A DNA stretch of 8,886 bases from RGIG2161 sp964525525 (GTDB lineage Bacteria; Bacillota; Clostridia; Oscillospirales; CAG-272), in assembly GCA_964525525.1 (NCBI GenBank), contig CAZGHD010000087.1:1-8886 (forward strand), given 5' to 3'. The position numbers and the translations under genes were made by a program. Positions within the stretch are counted from its first letter, which is position 1; every line of letters starts with the position of its first letter. Under the pieces are notes generated by a model. It was not told the DNA's origin and searched no databases. It was given only the letters and a program-made list of their open reading frames with translations. Positions 1 to 7,227 of this stretch are shown one piece after another.

Positions 1-2
1 CG

Positions 3-176
3 CAGAATATCCCTCTCCACCTGCTCAACCGCAAGTTTATAAAGGATATAAACGAGCTTTACGGAGATTACCAGGCAGGCGAGGAAGTCGGTCAGCGTTC
101 GCCGCTCGTGGACTACACTCTTGACGACGCAGAGCCGCACGAAGCTATCAGAAACAGAGGTGAGGAAGATGCGTAA
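3..176 (+). CDS. C-terminal end of an unidentified protein (5' truncated by the window)
   Basis: Reading from base 3, this frame stays open to a TAA at 174-176 and gives the last 57 residues of a protein whose start lies outside the window. The fragment begins QNIPLHLLNRKF and ends in a charged, acidic tail (RNRGEEDA). It has no cysteines, no membrane segment and no motif I recognise, so I assign no function. Its last 8 bases overlap the start codon of the AsrA-like gene. That is typical of translationally coupled genes in one operon and suggests the protein takes part in the same process. The alternative, that this frame is open by chance, cannot be excluded from 57 codons. The codon use and the position of the stop relative to the next gene's start favour a real gene. 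Confidence 0.6.
   Translation, partial: QNIPLHLLNRKFIKDINELYGDYQAGEEVGQRSPLVDYTLDDAEPHEAIRNRGEEDA
158..163 (+). promoter_or_regulatory. Shine-Dalgarno site that fixes the AsrA-like gene start
   Basis: AGGTGA lies 5 bases before the ATG at 169, inside the end of the upstream gene. This supports the ATG at 169 over the in-frame TTG at 121, which has no comparable site before it and would lengthen the protein by 16 residues. Confidence 0.6.
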
Positions 177-1191
177 AATTTCATTACAAAGTCTCGACGT
201 TCTGTTTTCTAAAATAGCAGAAAGATATTCGCTCTACCTCCCCGTTGATACAAACGGAGGCGCAAAATTCGAAAAATGGGCTGACGGTAAAAAGCTTTCA
301 AATGAGCTTAACACCGTTCGCAGCCCCAAAGACTTCTTCTTCCCGCAGACCGAAAACTTAATGGATCTCAAGCTTGAGGGAAAGAAGGTCGAAGTAATAG
401 ACACGAGAGAAGAATGCGAGGATTTCGTCGTGTTCGGCGTTCGCGCGTGCGACGTAAAGAGCTTTGACGTGCTTGACAGAGTTTTCCTCTCCGAGCCGGT
501 AGACTCCTACTACAAAAATCGCCGCGACCACGGAATCATCGTGTCAAGCGCGTGTACAAAGCCGAAGGAAACCTGCTTTTGCTCAACTTTCGGAATAGAT
601 CCTGCCGATCCCGACGGTGACGTAGTTACCTATAAAACAGACGATTTTCTCTACCTTGACGCAAAGACCGAGCGCGGTGAAGCTCTCCTCTCATCGCTCG
701 AATCTGTCACCGAGGAGTGTGACGATTCGGCAGTAATCGCGCAGAAAGAGATCATCCGCGAGAGAATGGCAAAGCTGCCCCTCGCTGACCTTTCCGCAGA
801 TGCATTTGGAGCAGGCAAGCTTCAGGATTACTTTGATGCAGAAGAATGGAAAGAGCTTTCCTCCACCTGTCTCGGGTGCGGAACCTGTACTTTCGTCTGC
901 CCCACCTGTCAGTGCTACGACATAAAGGATTTTGACACCGGTCACGGCATCAAGAGATTCAGATGCTGGGATTCATGTATGTATTCCGACTTCACAAAGA
1001 TGGCGCACGGCAATCCGAGACTTACTCAGCTTGAGAGATTCAGACAGAGATTTATGCACAAACTCGTTTACTATCCGGAAAATAACGACGGTCTGTTCTC
1101 CTGCGTAGGATGCGGAAGATGCGTATCAAAATGTCCGATTGGAATGAACATAGTAAAAGTAATGAAAAAACTCGGAGGTGACGCAAAATGA
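169..1191 (+). CDS. asrA: AsrA-like 4Fe-4S electron-transfer protein (anaerobic sulfite reductase subunit A family)
   Basis: This 340-residue cytoplasmic protein belongs to the family of AsrA, hydrogenase subunit HydB and FlxB. These proteins pass electrons between a partner NAD(P)H-oxidising flavoprotein and a catalytic subunit. The N-terminal two thirds carry family signatures FGVRACDVKSFDVLD (residues 89-103) and CFCSTFG (136-142). The C-terminal part holds two ferredoxin-type cluster motifs, CLGCGTCTFVCP (234-245) and CVGCGRCVSKCP (312-323), plus extra cysteines at 247 and 249. The length matches AsrA, about 345 residues. The start chosen is ATG 169, with AGGTGA 5 bases before it; the ATG overlaps the preceding gene by 8 bases. 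The stop overlaps the AsrB-like start as ATGA, so the two are translationally coupled. No AsrC siroheme subunit follows, so a role in sulfite reduction is doubtful. Electron transfer to the fumarate reductase-like flavoprotein downstream is the more likely job. The family call is firm; the function in this operon is inferred. Confidence 0.9.
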   Translation: MRKISLQSLDVLFSKIAERYSLYLPVDTNGGAKFEKWADGKKLSNELNTVRSPKDFFFPQTENLMDLKLEGKKVEVIDTREECEDFVVFGVRACDVKSFDVLDRVFLSEPVDSYYKNRRDHGIIVSSACTKPKETCFCSTFGIDPADPDGDVVTYKTDDFLYLDAKTERGEALLSSLESVTEECDDSAVIAQKEIIRERMAKLPLADLSADAFGAGKLQDYFDAEEWKELSSTCLGCGTCTFVCPTCQCYDIKDFDTGHGIKRFRCWDSCMYSDFTKMAHGNPRLTQLERFRQRFMHKLVYYPENNDGLFSCVGCGRCVSKCPIGMNIVKVMKKLGGDAK

Positions 1192-2015
1192 TAAAAGAAC
1201 CTCTTATGCCGACAGTCGGCGAGGTAACCGACATCCGAGTTGACACTCCCGACGTTAAGACCTTCCGCGTGCTCACTCCCGACGGTAAAAAGCCGTTTAT
1301 CCACAAGCCCGGCCAGTGCGCTATGCTGTCTGTTCCCGGAGTCGGTGAGGGTATGTTTTCCATAACCTCCTCCCCGACGAACGAAGAATACATGGAATTT
1401 TCCATTAAAAAATGCGGTTGCGTTACAAACTGGCTCCACGCGATGGAAGTAGGTCAGCAGATAACCATCCGCGGTCCGTACGGAAACGCATTTCCCGTGG
1501 ATACCGAATTCGTCGGACGCGATATGCTGTTTATCGCGGGCGGTATAGGCCTTGCGCCCCTGCGTTCGGTCATCAACTACTGCCGTCACTACCGTGACCG
1601 CTACGGAAAGATAGACATCGTATACGGCTCACGTTCAAAGGCAGACCTGGTTGACTACGAGGAAGCGGTAAACGAATGGGCAAACGACGACGGAGTTAAC
1701 GTTCATCTCACGATAGACAACCCCGAAGAGGGCTGGGACGGTCACGTCGGTTTCGTGCCGAATTACGTGAAGGAGCTCGGTTTTGACACGAACAAGACCG
1801 CTATTCTCTGCGGACCGCCGATAATGATAAAATTCACCCTCGCCGGACTTGAAGAGCTCGGATTCAAAAAAGATCAGATATACACCACGCTTGAGATGCG
1901 TATGAAATGCGGCATCGGTAAATGCGGACGCTGCAACGTAGGCAACTTCTATATCTGTAAAGACGGACCCGTGTTCCGTTTCGACCAGCTTGATGAGCTG
2001 CCAGAAGAATATTAA
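1188..2015 (+). CDS. asrB: AsrB-like FAD/NAD(P)H-binding reductase with 2Fe-2S cluster
   Basis: This 275-residue protein is of the ferredoxin-NADP reductase fold as found in AsrB, HydG and dihydroorotate dehydrogenase electron-transfer subunits. It would oxidise NAD(P)H on FAD and feed electrons to its AsrA-like partner. An FAD-binding barrel occupies about residues 1-105, with FSITSSP (57-63) and RGPYGN (95-100). The arginine common before this FSI motif in other reductases is absent (GMFSI). A nucleotide-binding domain follows, with AGGIGLAPLR (117-126) and CGPPIM (208-213). The C-terminal 2Fe-2S site is C241-x4-C246-x2-C249-x7-C257. Start ATG 1188 has GGAGGTG at 1174-1180 and overlaps the asrA stop by 4 bases. 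The length equals Salmonella AsrB (about 272). Similar modules also serve hydrogenases and Flx-Hdr complexes, so membership alone does not prove sulfite reduction. With no AsrC nearby, NAD(P)H-dependent electron supply to the downstream flavoprotein is my preferred role. Confidence 0.9.
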   Translation: MIKEPLMPTVGEVTDIRVDTPDVKTFRVLTPDGKKPFIHKPGQCAMLSVPGVGEGMFSITSSPTNEEYMEFSIKKCGCVTNWLHAMEVGQQITIRGPYGNAFPVDTEFVGRDMLFIAGGIGLAPLRSVINYCRHYRDRYGKIDIVYGSRSKADLVDYEEAVNEWANDDGVNVHLTIDNPEEGWDGHVGFVPNYVKELGFDTNKTAILCGPPIMIKFTLAGLEELGFKKDQIYTTLEMRMKCGIGKCGRCNVGNFYICKDGPVFRFDQLDELPEEY

Positions 2016-2068
2016 AGGTAAATCCATATAACACTCAAAACAAAACTGATTAAGGAGACTACGCCATA

Positions 2069-2743
2069 ATGGAAAATATGGTAAACGTTTATCTGTTTGG
2101 CAAGCGTTACAGCGTTCCTGCCGACCTCACGATAATGCGCGCGATGGAATACGCAGGTTATCAGCTCGTACGCGGCTGCGGCTGTCGAAACGGCTTCTGC
2201 GGCGCTTGCGCTACTATATACCGTATCAAAGGAGACAAGGAGCTTAAAACCTGCCTCGCATGCCAGACCAAGGTAGAAAACGATATGTTTATCGCGACTC
2301 TTCCCTTCTTCCCGCTTGTAAAAGAGGTTTACGATATTGAAAAGATTCCCGTGACCGAGCAGGTAATGATGCAGCTCTACCCCGAGGTATACGCTTGCAT
2401 CGGTTGTAACGCCTGCACCAAGGCTTGTACGCAGAAGCTGAACGTTATGCAGTACATCGCATACGCACAGCGCGGAGAGTTTGAAAAGTGCGCGGAGGAA
2501 TCTTTTGACTGCGTAATGTGCGGAGTTTGTTCTGCCCGCTGTCCCGCAGGTATCTCTCATCCTCAGGTTGCTATGCTCGCCCGCCGTATCAACGGCAAGT
2601 ATCTCGCACCGAAAACCGAGCATCTTGAGAACAGAGTAAAAGAGATAAAAGACGGCACTTTCACCGAGCTTATTGAAGCGCTTATGAATAAGCCTATAGA
2701 AGAAATGAAAGAACTCTATAACACGAGAGACATAGAAAAGTAA
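2069..2743 (+). CDS. 2Fe-2S / 2x4Fe-4S ferredoxin-like subunit (FrdB/SdhB-like)
   Basis: This soluble 224-residue protein is built for electron relay. Residues 1-67 form a 2Fe-2S ferredoxin domain with C39-x4-C44-x2-C47-x14-C62 and an extra C37 directly beside it. A helical domain follows with two cluster motifs, CIGCNACTKAC (110-120) and CVMCGVCSARCP (148-159). The first motif is followed by Thr121 instead of the usual proline. The order resembles FrdB/SdhB and the N-terminal part of thiol:fumarate reductase TfrB. The cluster content differs from classical FrdB, which has 2Fe-2S, 4Fe-4S and 3Fe-4S sites. There is no HdrB-type CCG domain and no membrane segment. AAGGAG at 2052-2057 precedes the ATG at 2069. 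The gene lies 53 bases after asrB with no terminator between, and 13 bases before the flavoprotein. It is probably the bridge that carries electrons from the AsrA/AsrB-like pair to the flavoprotein. Confidence 0.85.
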   Translation: MENMVNVYLFGKRYSVPADLTIMRAMEYAGYQLVRGCGCRNGFCGACATIYRIKGDKELKTCLACQTKVENDMFIATLPFFPLVKEVYDIEKIPVTEQVMMQLYPEVYACIGCNACTKACTQKLNVMQYIAYAQRGEFEKCAEESFDCVMCGVCSARCPAGISHPQVAMLARRINGKYLAPKTEHLENRVKEIKDGTFTELIEALMNKPIEEMKELYNTRDIEK

Positions 2744-2756
2744 GGAGGGATCTTTA

Positions 2757-4382
2757 ATGTATTCAGAAGAATTTAAGAGTTCTCTTGCGGCAGTCGAGGC
2801 TGCGCGTGAAGCCAACATCGCGTACGAGCCCGCAAGAATGACGGCAAAAGAAAAGGAAGATCTCCTTACCTCATACCACCCCGATTACAGAAAGAGCGAT
2901 TTCCGTGATCTCAAGGTAGGTGCAAGCAAAGGCGCGTCCGTACCGAAAGAGCTTGCAAATATTCTCGAGGCCCACAGCCGTATCCGTCCCGAGGACGTTG
3001 ATCTCACCACCCCCGACTACGACGTTGACGTGCTTGTAATCGGTGGCGGCGGTGCCGGTACCTCTGCGGCAATAGAGGCAGACGTAGCAGGCGCTAAAAC
3101 CATGATAGTCACCAAGCTCAGAATCGGCGATGCAAACACTATGATGGCAGAAGGCGGCATCCAGGCAGCAGATAAGCCTAACGACAGCCCCGCAACTCAC
3201 TTTGTGGACGCATTTGGCGGCGGTCACTTTGCGGCAAAGAGAGACCTTTTAGCAAAACTGGTAAACGACGCTCCCGAAGCTATCAAGTGGCTCGGAGACC
3301 TCGGTGTTGAGTTTGACAAGGCTCCCGACGGTACTATGATTACCACTCACGGCGGCGGTACCTCCCGCAAGCGCATGCACGCGGCAAAGGACTACACCGG
3401 TGCGGAGATCATGCGTACTCTGCGTGACGAGGTGCTCAACTGCGGCATTCCGGTAATTGATTTCACCTCCGCTATCGAGATAATTCTTGACGAAAACGGC
3501 CGCGCGGCAGGCGCAGTCCTTATGAATATGGAAACCGGCGACCTTATGGTTGCAAAAGCGAAAACCGTTATAATCGCGACAGGCGGCGCGGGAAGAATGC
3601 ACTACCGCGGATTCCCGACCTCAAACCACTACGGCGCGACCGCAGACGGTCTCGTGCTCGGTTACAGAGTAGGCGCAAGTCTGCTTTATGCCGACACTCT
3701 CCAGTATCACCCGACAGGTGCGGCATTTCCTCAGCAGATATTCGGCGCACTGGTTACCGAAAAGGTACGTTCTCTCGGTGCAAAGCTGATTAATGCAAAG
3801 GGCGAAGTATTTATGCATCCCCTTGAGACCCGTGACGTTGCGGCGGCATCTATAATCCGCGAGTGCGGCGACAGAGCCAACGGTGTTGATACCGGCAACG
3901 GTCAGGCAGTATGGCTTGACACTCCCATGATAGAGAAGATCGGCGGCGAAGGTACTATCGAGGCAAGAATTCCCGCTATGATGCGTATGTTCGGCAGTTA
4001 CGGCATAGACATCAGAAAAGAACCTATCCTGGTTTACCCCACTCTCCACTATCAGAACGGCGGTCTTGACATCAACGTTGACGGTATGACCACAAACGTT
4101 GAAAACCTGTACGTCGCAGGTGAGGCGGTCGGCGGTATCCACGGACGTAACCGACTTATGGGTAACTCCCTGCTTGACATAATCGTTTTCGGACGTAACG
4201 CAGGTCAGAGTGCAAGCGCGAAGGCTAAAGAGACCACCGTCGGCAAGCTCACGCTCGACCACATAACCAAGTTTGAAGCAGAGCTGACTGCGGCAGGAAT
4301 CGAAACCGATCTCGTCTCCCCCAAGCTCCTCCCCGACTACACAAGAAAAGCCGCAGAGCTTGACAATAATGCGGAGGATTAA
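2757..4382 (+). CDS. Soluble fumarate reductase/succinate dehydrogenase-type flavoprotein
   Basis: This 541-residue FAD protein belongs to the FrdA/SdhA/L-aspartate oxidase superfamily and probably reduces fumarate to succinate in the cytoplasm. Residues 1-88 are an extension before the FAD fold. The FAD-binding segment is DVLVIGGGGAG (91-101). Active-site motifs of fumarate reductases are all present: HPTG (His318), TEKVR (Glu335, Arg338), TRDV (Arg359), LHYQNGG (His431) and HGRNRLMGNSLLD (Arg466). Where membrane-bound FrdA carries a histidine that binds FAD covalently (HTVAAEGG), this protein has Asn127 (NTMMAEGG), so FAD should be non-covalent. After the FAD domain only about 55 residues remain, much less than the C-terminal domain of E. 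coli FrdA (about 600 residues in total). There is no Tat signal and no haem motif. AGGAGGG at 2743-2749 overlaps the stop of the Fe-S gene and precedes ATG 2757. L-aspartate oxidase is the main alternative, but no nadA or nadC is beside it. Other unsaturated carboxylates are possible substrates. Confidence 0.88.
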   Translation: MYSEEFKSSLAAVEAAREANIAYEPARMTAKEKEDLLTSYHPDYRKSDFRDLKVGASKGASVPKELANILEAHSRIRPEDVDLTTPDYDVDVLVIGGGGAGTSAAIEADVAGAKTMIVTKLRIGDANTMMAEGGIQAADKPNDSPATHFVDAFGGGHFAAKRDLLAKLVNDAPEAIKWLGDLGVEFDKAPDGTMITTHGGGTSRKRMHAAKDYTGAEIMRTLRDEVLNCGIPVIDFTSAIEIILDENGRAAGAVLMNMETGDLMVAKAKTVIIATGGAGRMHYRGFPTSNHYGATADGLVLGYRVGASLLYADTLQYHPTGAAFPQQIFGALVTEKVRSLGAKLINAKGEVFMHPLETRDVAAASIIRECGDRANGVDTGNGQAVWLDTPMIEKIGGEGTIEARIPAMMRMFGSYGIDIRKEPILVYPTLHYQNGGLDINVDGMTTNVENLYVAGEAVGGIHGRNRLMGNSLLDIIVFGRNAGQSASAKAKETTVGKLTLDHITKFEAELTAAGIETDLVSPKLLPDYTRKAAELDNNAED

Positions 4383-4388
4383 TGTAAA

Positions 4389-5597
4389 ATGAATCTTTTT
4401 AACGGTGTTATCTCTATTAGCGGAGTATCATTTCTGATGTTCTGCGCTCTTATAATCGCGGCGCTGGGTTATGCGCTTGGTCGTATCACAATCAAGAACA
4501 TCTCTCTCGGAACTGCCGGCGTATTTATAGTAGCAATTCTTTTCGGATGCTTCTTTTACGACACTCTCGCATCGCAGTTCTCATCTGTAACCGAGACGAA
4601 AAACGCGCTCAAGATAATTGAGAACCTCGGACTTATCCTGTTCGTTACCTCGGTCGGATTTATCGCGGGACCTAAGTTCTTCGGAAATATGAAAAAGAAC
4701 TTCAAATCCTACGTTCTGCTCGGTCTGGTCATTATAATCGCAGGCGGACTTACCGCCGCGGCTTGTATCGGCTTTGGCAGAATCACAAGTGACACTCCTC
4801 ACGACGAGCTTACCGCAATGATAGCGGGACTTCTCTCCGGCGCTCTTACCTCCACCCCCGCATTTTCCGCGGCGAAAGAGGTTGCGGGCGCACTTGAGGA
4901 CACCGTATCGGTAGGATACGGTATCGCATATCTGTTCGGAGTAGTCGGCGTTGTACTTTTCGTACAGCTTATGCCCAAGATCACCCGAGCAAATATGGAC
5001 GAGGAAGTAAAGAAACTCACTGCCGTATCCGGCGGTGAAGCAAAGAAAAAATACGATGGCAAGCTGATTGACATGGATTCGTTCGGAATTATGCCGTTCG
5101 CACTCGCCGCAGTTATTGGAATCTTCGTAGGCGCTATCAAAATAGCAGGCGTTTTTTCACTCACCACTACCGGCGGATGCCTGTTCGTAGCACTGATATT
5201 CGGTCACTTCGGCAGATGCGGAAAGATCAACATTATGCCGAGCGACAGAACTCTCAAGGTGTTCAGAGAATTCGGTCTGATGCTGTTTCTTATGGGAGCG
5301 GGTATCTCGGGCGGTGCAAGCTTTATTGAGAAATTCCAGGTCATCTACTTCTTCTACGGCGTTATTATGACCGTCGTACCGATGATAATCGGATATATTT
5401 TCGCCCGCTACGTGCTTAAACTCAGCCTCCTTAACAACCTTGGTTCTATCACCGGAGGTATGACGAGCACCCCCGCACTCGGAACGCTTATCAACGTTGC
5501 AGGTACGGAGGACGTTGCATCAGCATACGCGGCAACTTATCCTATCGCGCTTATCTCGGTAGTTCTCGTCTCCCAGTTCCTTTTGATACTCTTTTAA
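4389..5597 (+). CDS. AspT-family (YidE/YbjL-type) membrane exchanger, candidate succinate exporter
   Basis: This 402-residue integral membrane protein has the internal duplication of the aspartate:alanine exchanger family. Repeat 1 carries GLILFVTSVGFIAGP (81-95) and GALTSTPAF (151-159). Repeat 2 carries GLMLFLMGAGISGG (296-309) and GGMTSTPAL (356-364). I estimate about ten membrane segments. Full-length AspT and YidE have about 550 residues with two RCK_C domains between the halves. Here that place holds only a charged loop (about 196-231), so this is a compact form without regulatory domains. Family members AspT (aspartate/alanine exchange) and Corynebacterium SucE1 (succinate export) carry small acids. 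The gene starts 6 bases after the flavoprotein stop, and its GGAGG (4373-4377) lies inside that gene, so translation is coupled. A role in exporting succinate, or swapping it for fumarate or aspartate, fits the operon but is inferred. A strong terminator follows. Confidence 0.85.
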   Translation: MNLFNGVISISGVSFLMFCALIIAALGYALGRITIKNISLGTAGVFIVAILFGCFFYDTLASQFSSVTETKNALKIIENLGLILFVTSVGFIAGPKFFGNMKKNFKSYVLLGLVIIIAGGLTAAACIGFGRITSDTPHDELTAMIAGLLSGALTSTPAFSAAKEVAGALEDTVSVGYGIAYLFGVVGVVLFVQLMPKITRANMDEEVKKLTAVSGGEAKKKYDGKLIDMDSFGIMPFALAAVIGIFVGAIKIAGVFSLTTTGGCLFVALIFGHFGRCGKINIMPSDRTLKVFREFGLMLFLMGAGISGGASFIEKFQVIYFFYGVIMTVVPMIIGYIFARYVLKLSLLNNLGSITGGMTSTPALGTLINVAGTEDVASAYAATYPIALISVVLVSQFLLILF

Positions 5598-5602
5598 TCA
5601 TT

Positions 5603-5637
5603 AAAAACATCTTGCCGAAACGGCAAGATGTTTTTTT
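5603..5637 (+). terminator. Rho-independent terminator of the fumarate reductase-like operon
   Basis: A perfect 15-bp stem (5603-5617 pairing with 5621-5635; core ACATCTTGCCG/CGGCAAGATGT) closes on an AAA loop and runs into seven T at 5631-5637. It begins 5 bases after the transporter stop and ends the operon. Confidence 0.95.
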
Positions 5638-5689
5638 GTACAATATTGATTATTTATATAACAAAATTGTGCATATTTCATATAATCTA

Positions 5690-5718
5690 TTTACAAAAGG
5701 CATAATTTATGGTATCAT
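5690..5718 (+). promoter_or_regulatory. Sigma-A-type promoter for the solute-binding protein gene
   Basis: TTTACA (5690-5695) and TATCAT (5713-5718) each match the consensus at 5 of 6 positions and are 17 bases apart, in AT-rich DNA between a terminator and the gene. Transcription would start near 5725, leaving a short leader before the ATG at 5751. A second TATAAT at 5681-5686 has no good -35 partner. Confidence 0.65.
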
Positions 5719-5750
5719 AAATAAAAACACATAAATCAGGAGCTGATGCT

Positions 5751-7214
5751 ATGAAGTTGTTTAAATCCGCATTAAGTATTCTTCTTGTTACCGCTATGCT
5801 CATGCCGCTTATTGCCTGTGCTGACGGCGATTCCAAAGACAAAGAGACTACTGCACCCGTTACTACAACACCCTCTGTAACCACGCCCTCAATATTCTAT
5901 GAGGAGGACGATCTTCCTGATGACATCGATTTCGAAGGAGAAAAGGTAATCATCTGCTCGCCTTCATCAGGCCAAGCCGCCAATGACATCACCGTAGAAG
6001 ATCTTAACTCCGACGTAGTAAACGACTCTATCTACAACAGAGAGATGTTCGTAGAGGACAGACTCGGTGTTGAAATAGAAAACATAAAAACAGGAGACGA
6101 AAACCAAGACTTCCAGAAACAGCTTGTCTCGGGTGAGGATACCTATCAGATTTGGGTCGGCAAGACTTATGATTTTTCAAAATATTCTTTCGAAGACGCA
6201 TTGATAGACCTCAACTCCGTTGAGTATCTTGATCTTGACAAGCCGTGGTGGTCCCAGCACTTCATTTCAGAGGCTTCTATTGGTGACAATCTGTATCTCA
6301 CTACCGGTTCTATCACCCTCTCGCTTCTCCGCAACCTGATAGCCGTATATTATAACAAAGACCTCGCGGTTGACTATGCTCATAACATCGGTCTTGAGGA
6401 TCTAAACGACATTTACACTGTGGTTGAAAGCGGAAAATGGACGCTTGATAAGTTCTACTCACTCAGCGGTTCAATATACCAAGATTTAAACGGTAACACA
6501 GAAAAAGACCCCGAGGATCTTTACGGTCTCGGTGTACATAAGTACTCTCTCGATACTATCTGGAGTTCGTTTGACTTAAACGTTCTTGACCCAACCGATG
6601 GCGGCTGGTTTGAAATTAACGTAAACACCGATAAACTTTTTAATGCTATTGAAAAAACCACCGACCTCGTCCATATGTCGGAAGGTTGTCTTGTCGCCGA
6701 AGAGGACGATCTACCGTCTGCATTTGCTTCCGGCTCTATCCTTTTTGCTGTTGACTATATTTACAGAGCAGAAAACAACGCAATACGTAATATGTCAGAC
6801 GAATACGGACTTATACCCTTCCCCAAGTATGACGAAAATCAGAAAGATTATTATTCTTACCCTTACGACGAATATCTGTCATATGCTATCCCCAACACCA
6901 ACCCCAATCCCAACATTGCTGGAGCAGTAATGGAGGCTCTCGCTTCATACAGCTACCGCGATACCGAGCCTGCATACCTCGACACCGCACTCAAGGGTAA
7001 ATATATGAACGACCCGCAGTCGCGTACAATGGTAGACCTTATAGTCGACGGATTTAAGCTTGACGCATCGTGGATATATATCTTCACTATTGGCGGAGGC
7101 TACCCGTCCGGTTACCGCGGTAACATTTTTGATAACGAACGCACGTATGCATCCGACCATGCCTCAAGAGCCAAAACTGTACAAACAAGACTCAAAGCTT
7201 ATAAGCCGAGATAA
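5751..7214 (+). CDS. Extracellular solute-binding lipoprotein (ABC importer binding protein, family 1-like)
   Basis: This 487-residue protein has a lipoprotein signal peptide: two lysines (2 and 5), a hydrophobic stretch and the lipobox LIAC with Cys23 as the lipid-attachment site. A Thr/Pro-rich linker (about 33-48) then spaces the folded domain from the membrane. The body resembles the large extracellular solute-binding proteins of ABC importers in gut Clostridia. Typical features are NDSIYNREMFVEDRLGVEIE (about residues 93-112), marking the first lobe, and a later VYYNKDLA segment. The ligand is most often a sugar or oligosaccharide in this family, but nothing here fixes it. AGGAG at 5738-5742 stands 8 bases before the ATG. 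The gene has its own promoter and terminator, and no permease or ATPase gene is in the window, so it is an orphan binding protein here. It is AT-richer than the operon before it. Confidence 0.85.
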   Translation: MKLFKSALSILLVTAMLMPLIACADGDSKDKETTAPVTTTPSVTTPSIFYEEDDLPDDIDFEGEKVIICSPSSGQAANDITVEDLNSDVVNDSIYNREMFVEDRLGVEIENIKTGDENQDFQKQLVSGEDTYQIWVGKTYDFSKYSFEDALIDLNSVEYLDLDKPWWSQHFISEASIGDNLYLTTGSITLSLLRNLIAVYYNKDLAVDYAHNIGLEDLNDIYTVVESGKWTLDKFYSLSGSIYQDLNGNTEKDPEDLYGLGVHKYSLDTIWSSFDLNVLDPTDGGWFEINVNTDKLFNAIEKTTDLVHMSEGCLVAEEDDLPSAFASGSILFAVDYIYRAENNAIRNMSDEYGLIPFPKYDENQKDYYSYPYDEYLSYAIPNTNPNPNIAGAVMEALASYSYRDTEPAYLDTALKGKYMNDPQSRTMVDLIVDGFKLDASWIYIFTIGGGYPSGYRGNIFDNERTYASDHASRAKTVQTRLKAYKPR

Positions 7215-7227
7215 ATAACAGCATCAG

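Noticed and set aside
121..168. TTG at 121 as the start of the AsrA-like gene
   Set aside because: It would add 16 residues inside the upstream gene without a good ribosome binding site, while ATG 169 has AGGTGA at a suitable distance and gives the family length.
169..2015. Calling the first two complete genes a functional anaerobic sulfite reductase
   Set aside because: The catalytic siroheme subunit AsrC is not in the window and does not follow asrB as it does in known asrABC operons; only the family names are kept.
2012..2818. Long open frame on the minus strand (268 codons)
   Set aside because: It lies entirely opposite the Fe-S protein gene and neighbours, resembles no family I know, and is explained by the codon bias of the strongly supported + strand genes. 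Other minus-strand open frames in the window are rejected on the same grounds.
2757..4382. L-aspartate oxidase (NadB) as the flavoprotein's identity
   Set aside because: The shared fold and motifs allow it, but no nadA or nadC is nearby, and the partner Fe-S and NAD(P)H-oxidising genes fit a reductase better.
5681..5686. TATAAT as the -10 of the solute-binding protein promoter
   Set aside because: No acceptable -35 hexamer lies 16-18 bases upstream, whereas TTTACA/TATCAT just downstream form a well-spaced pair.
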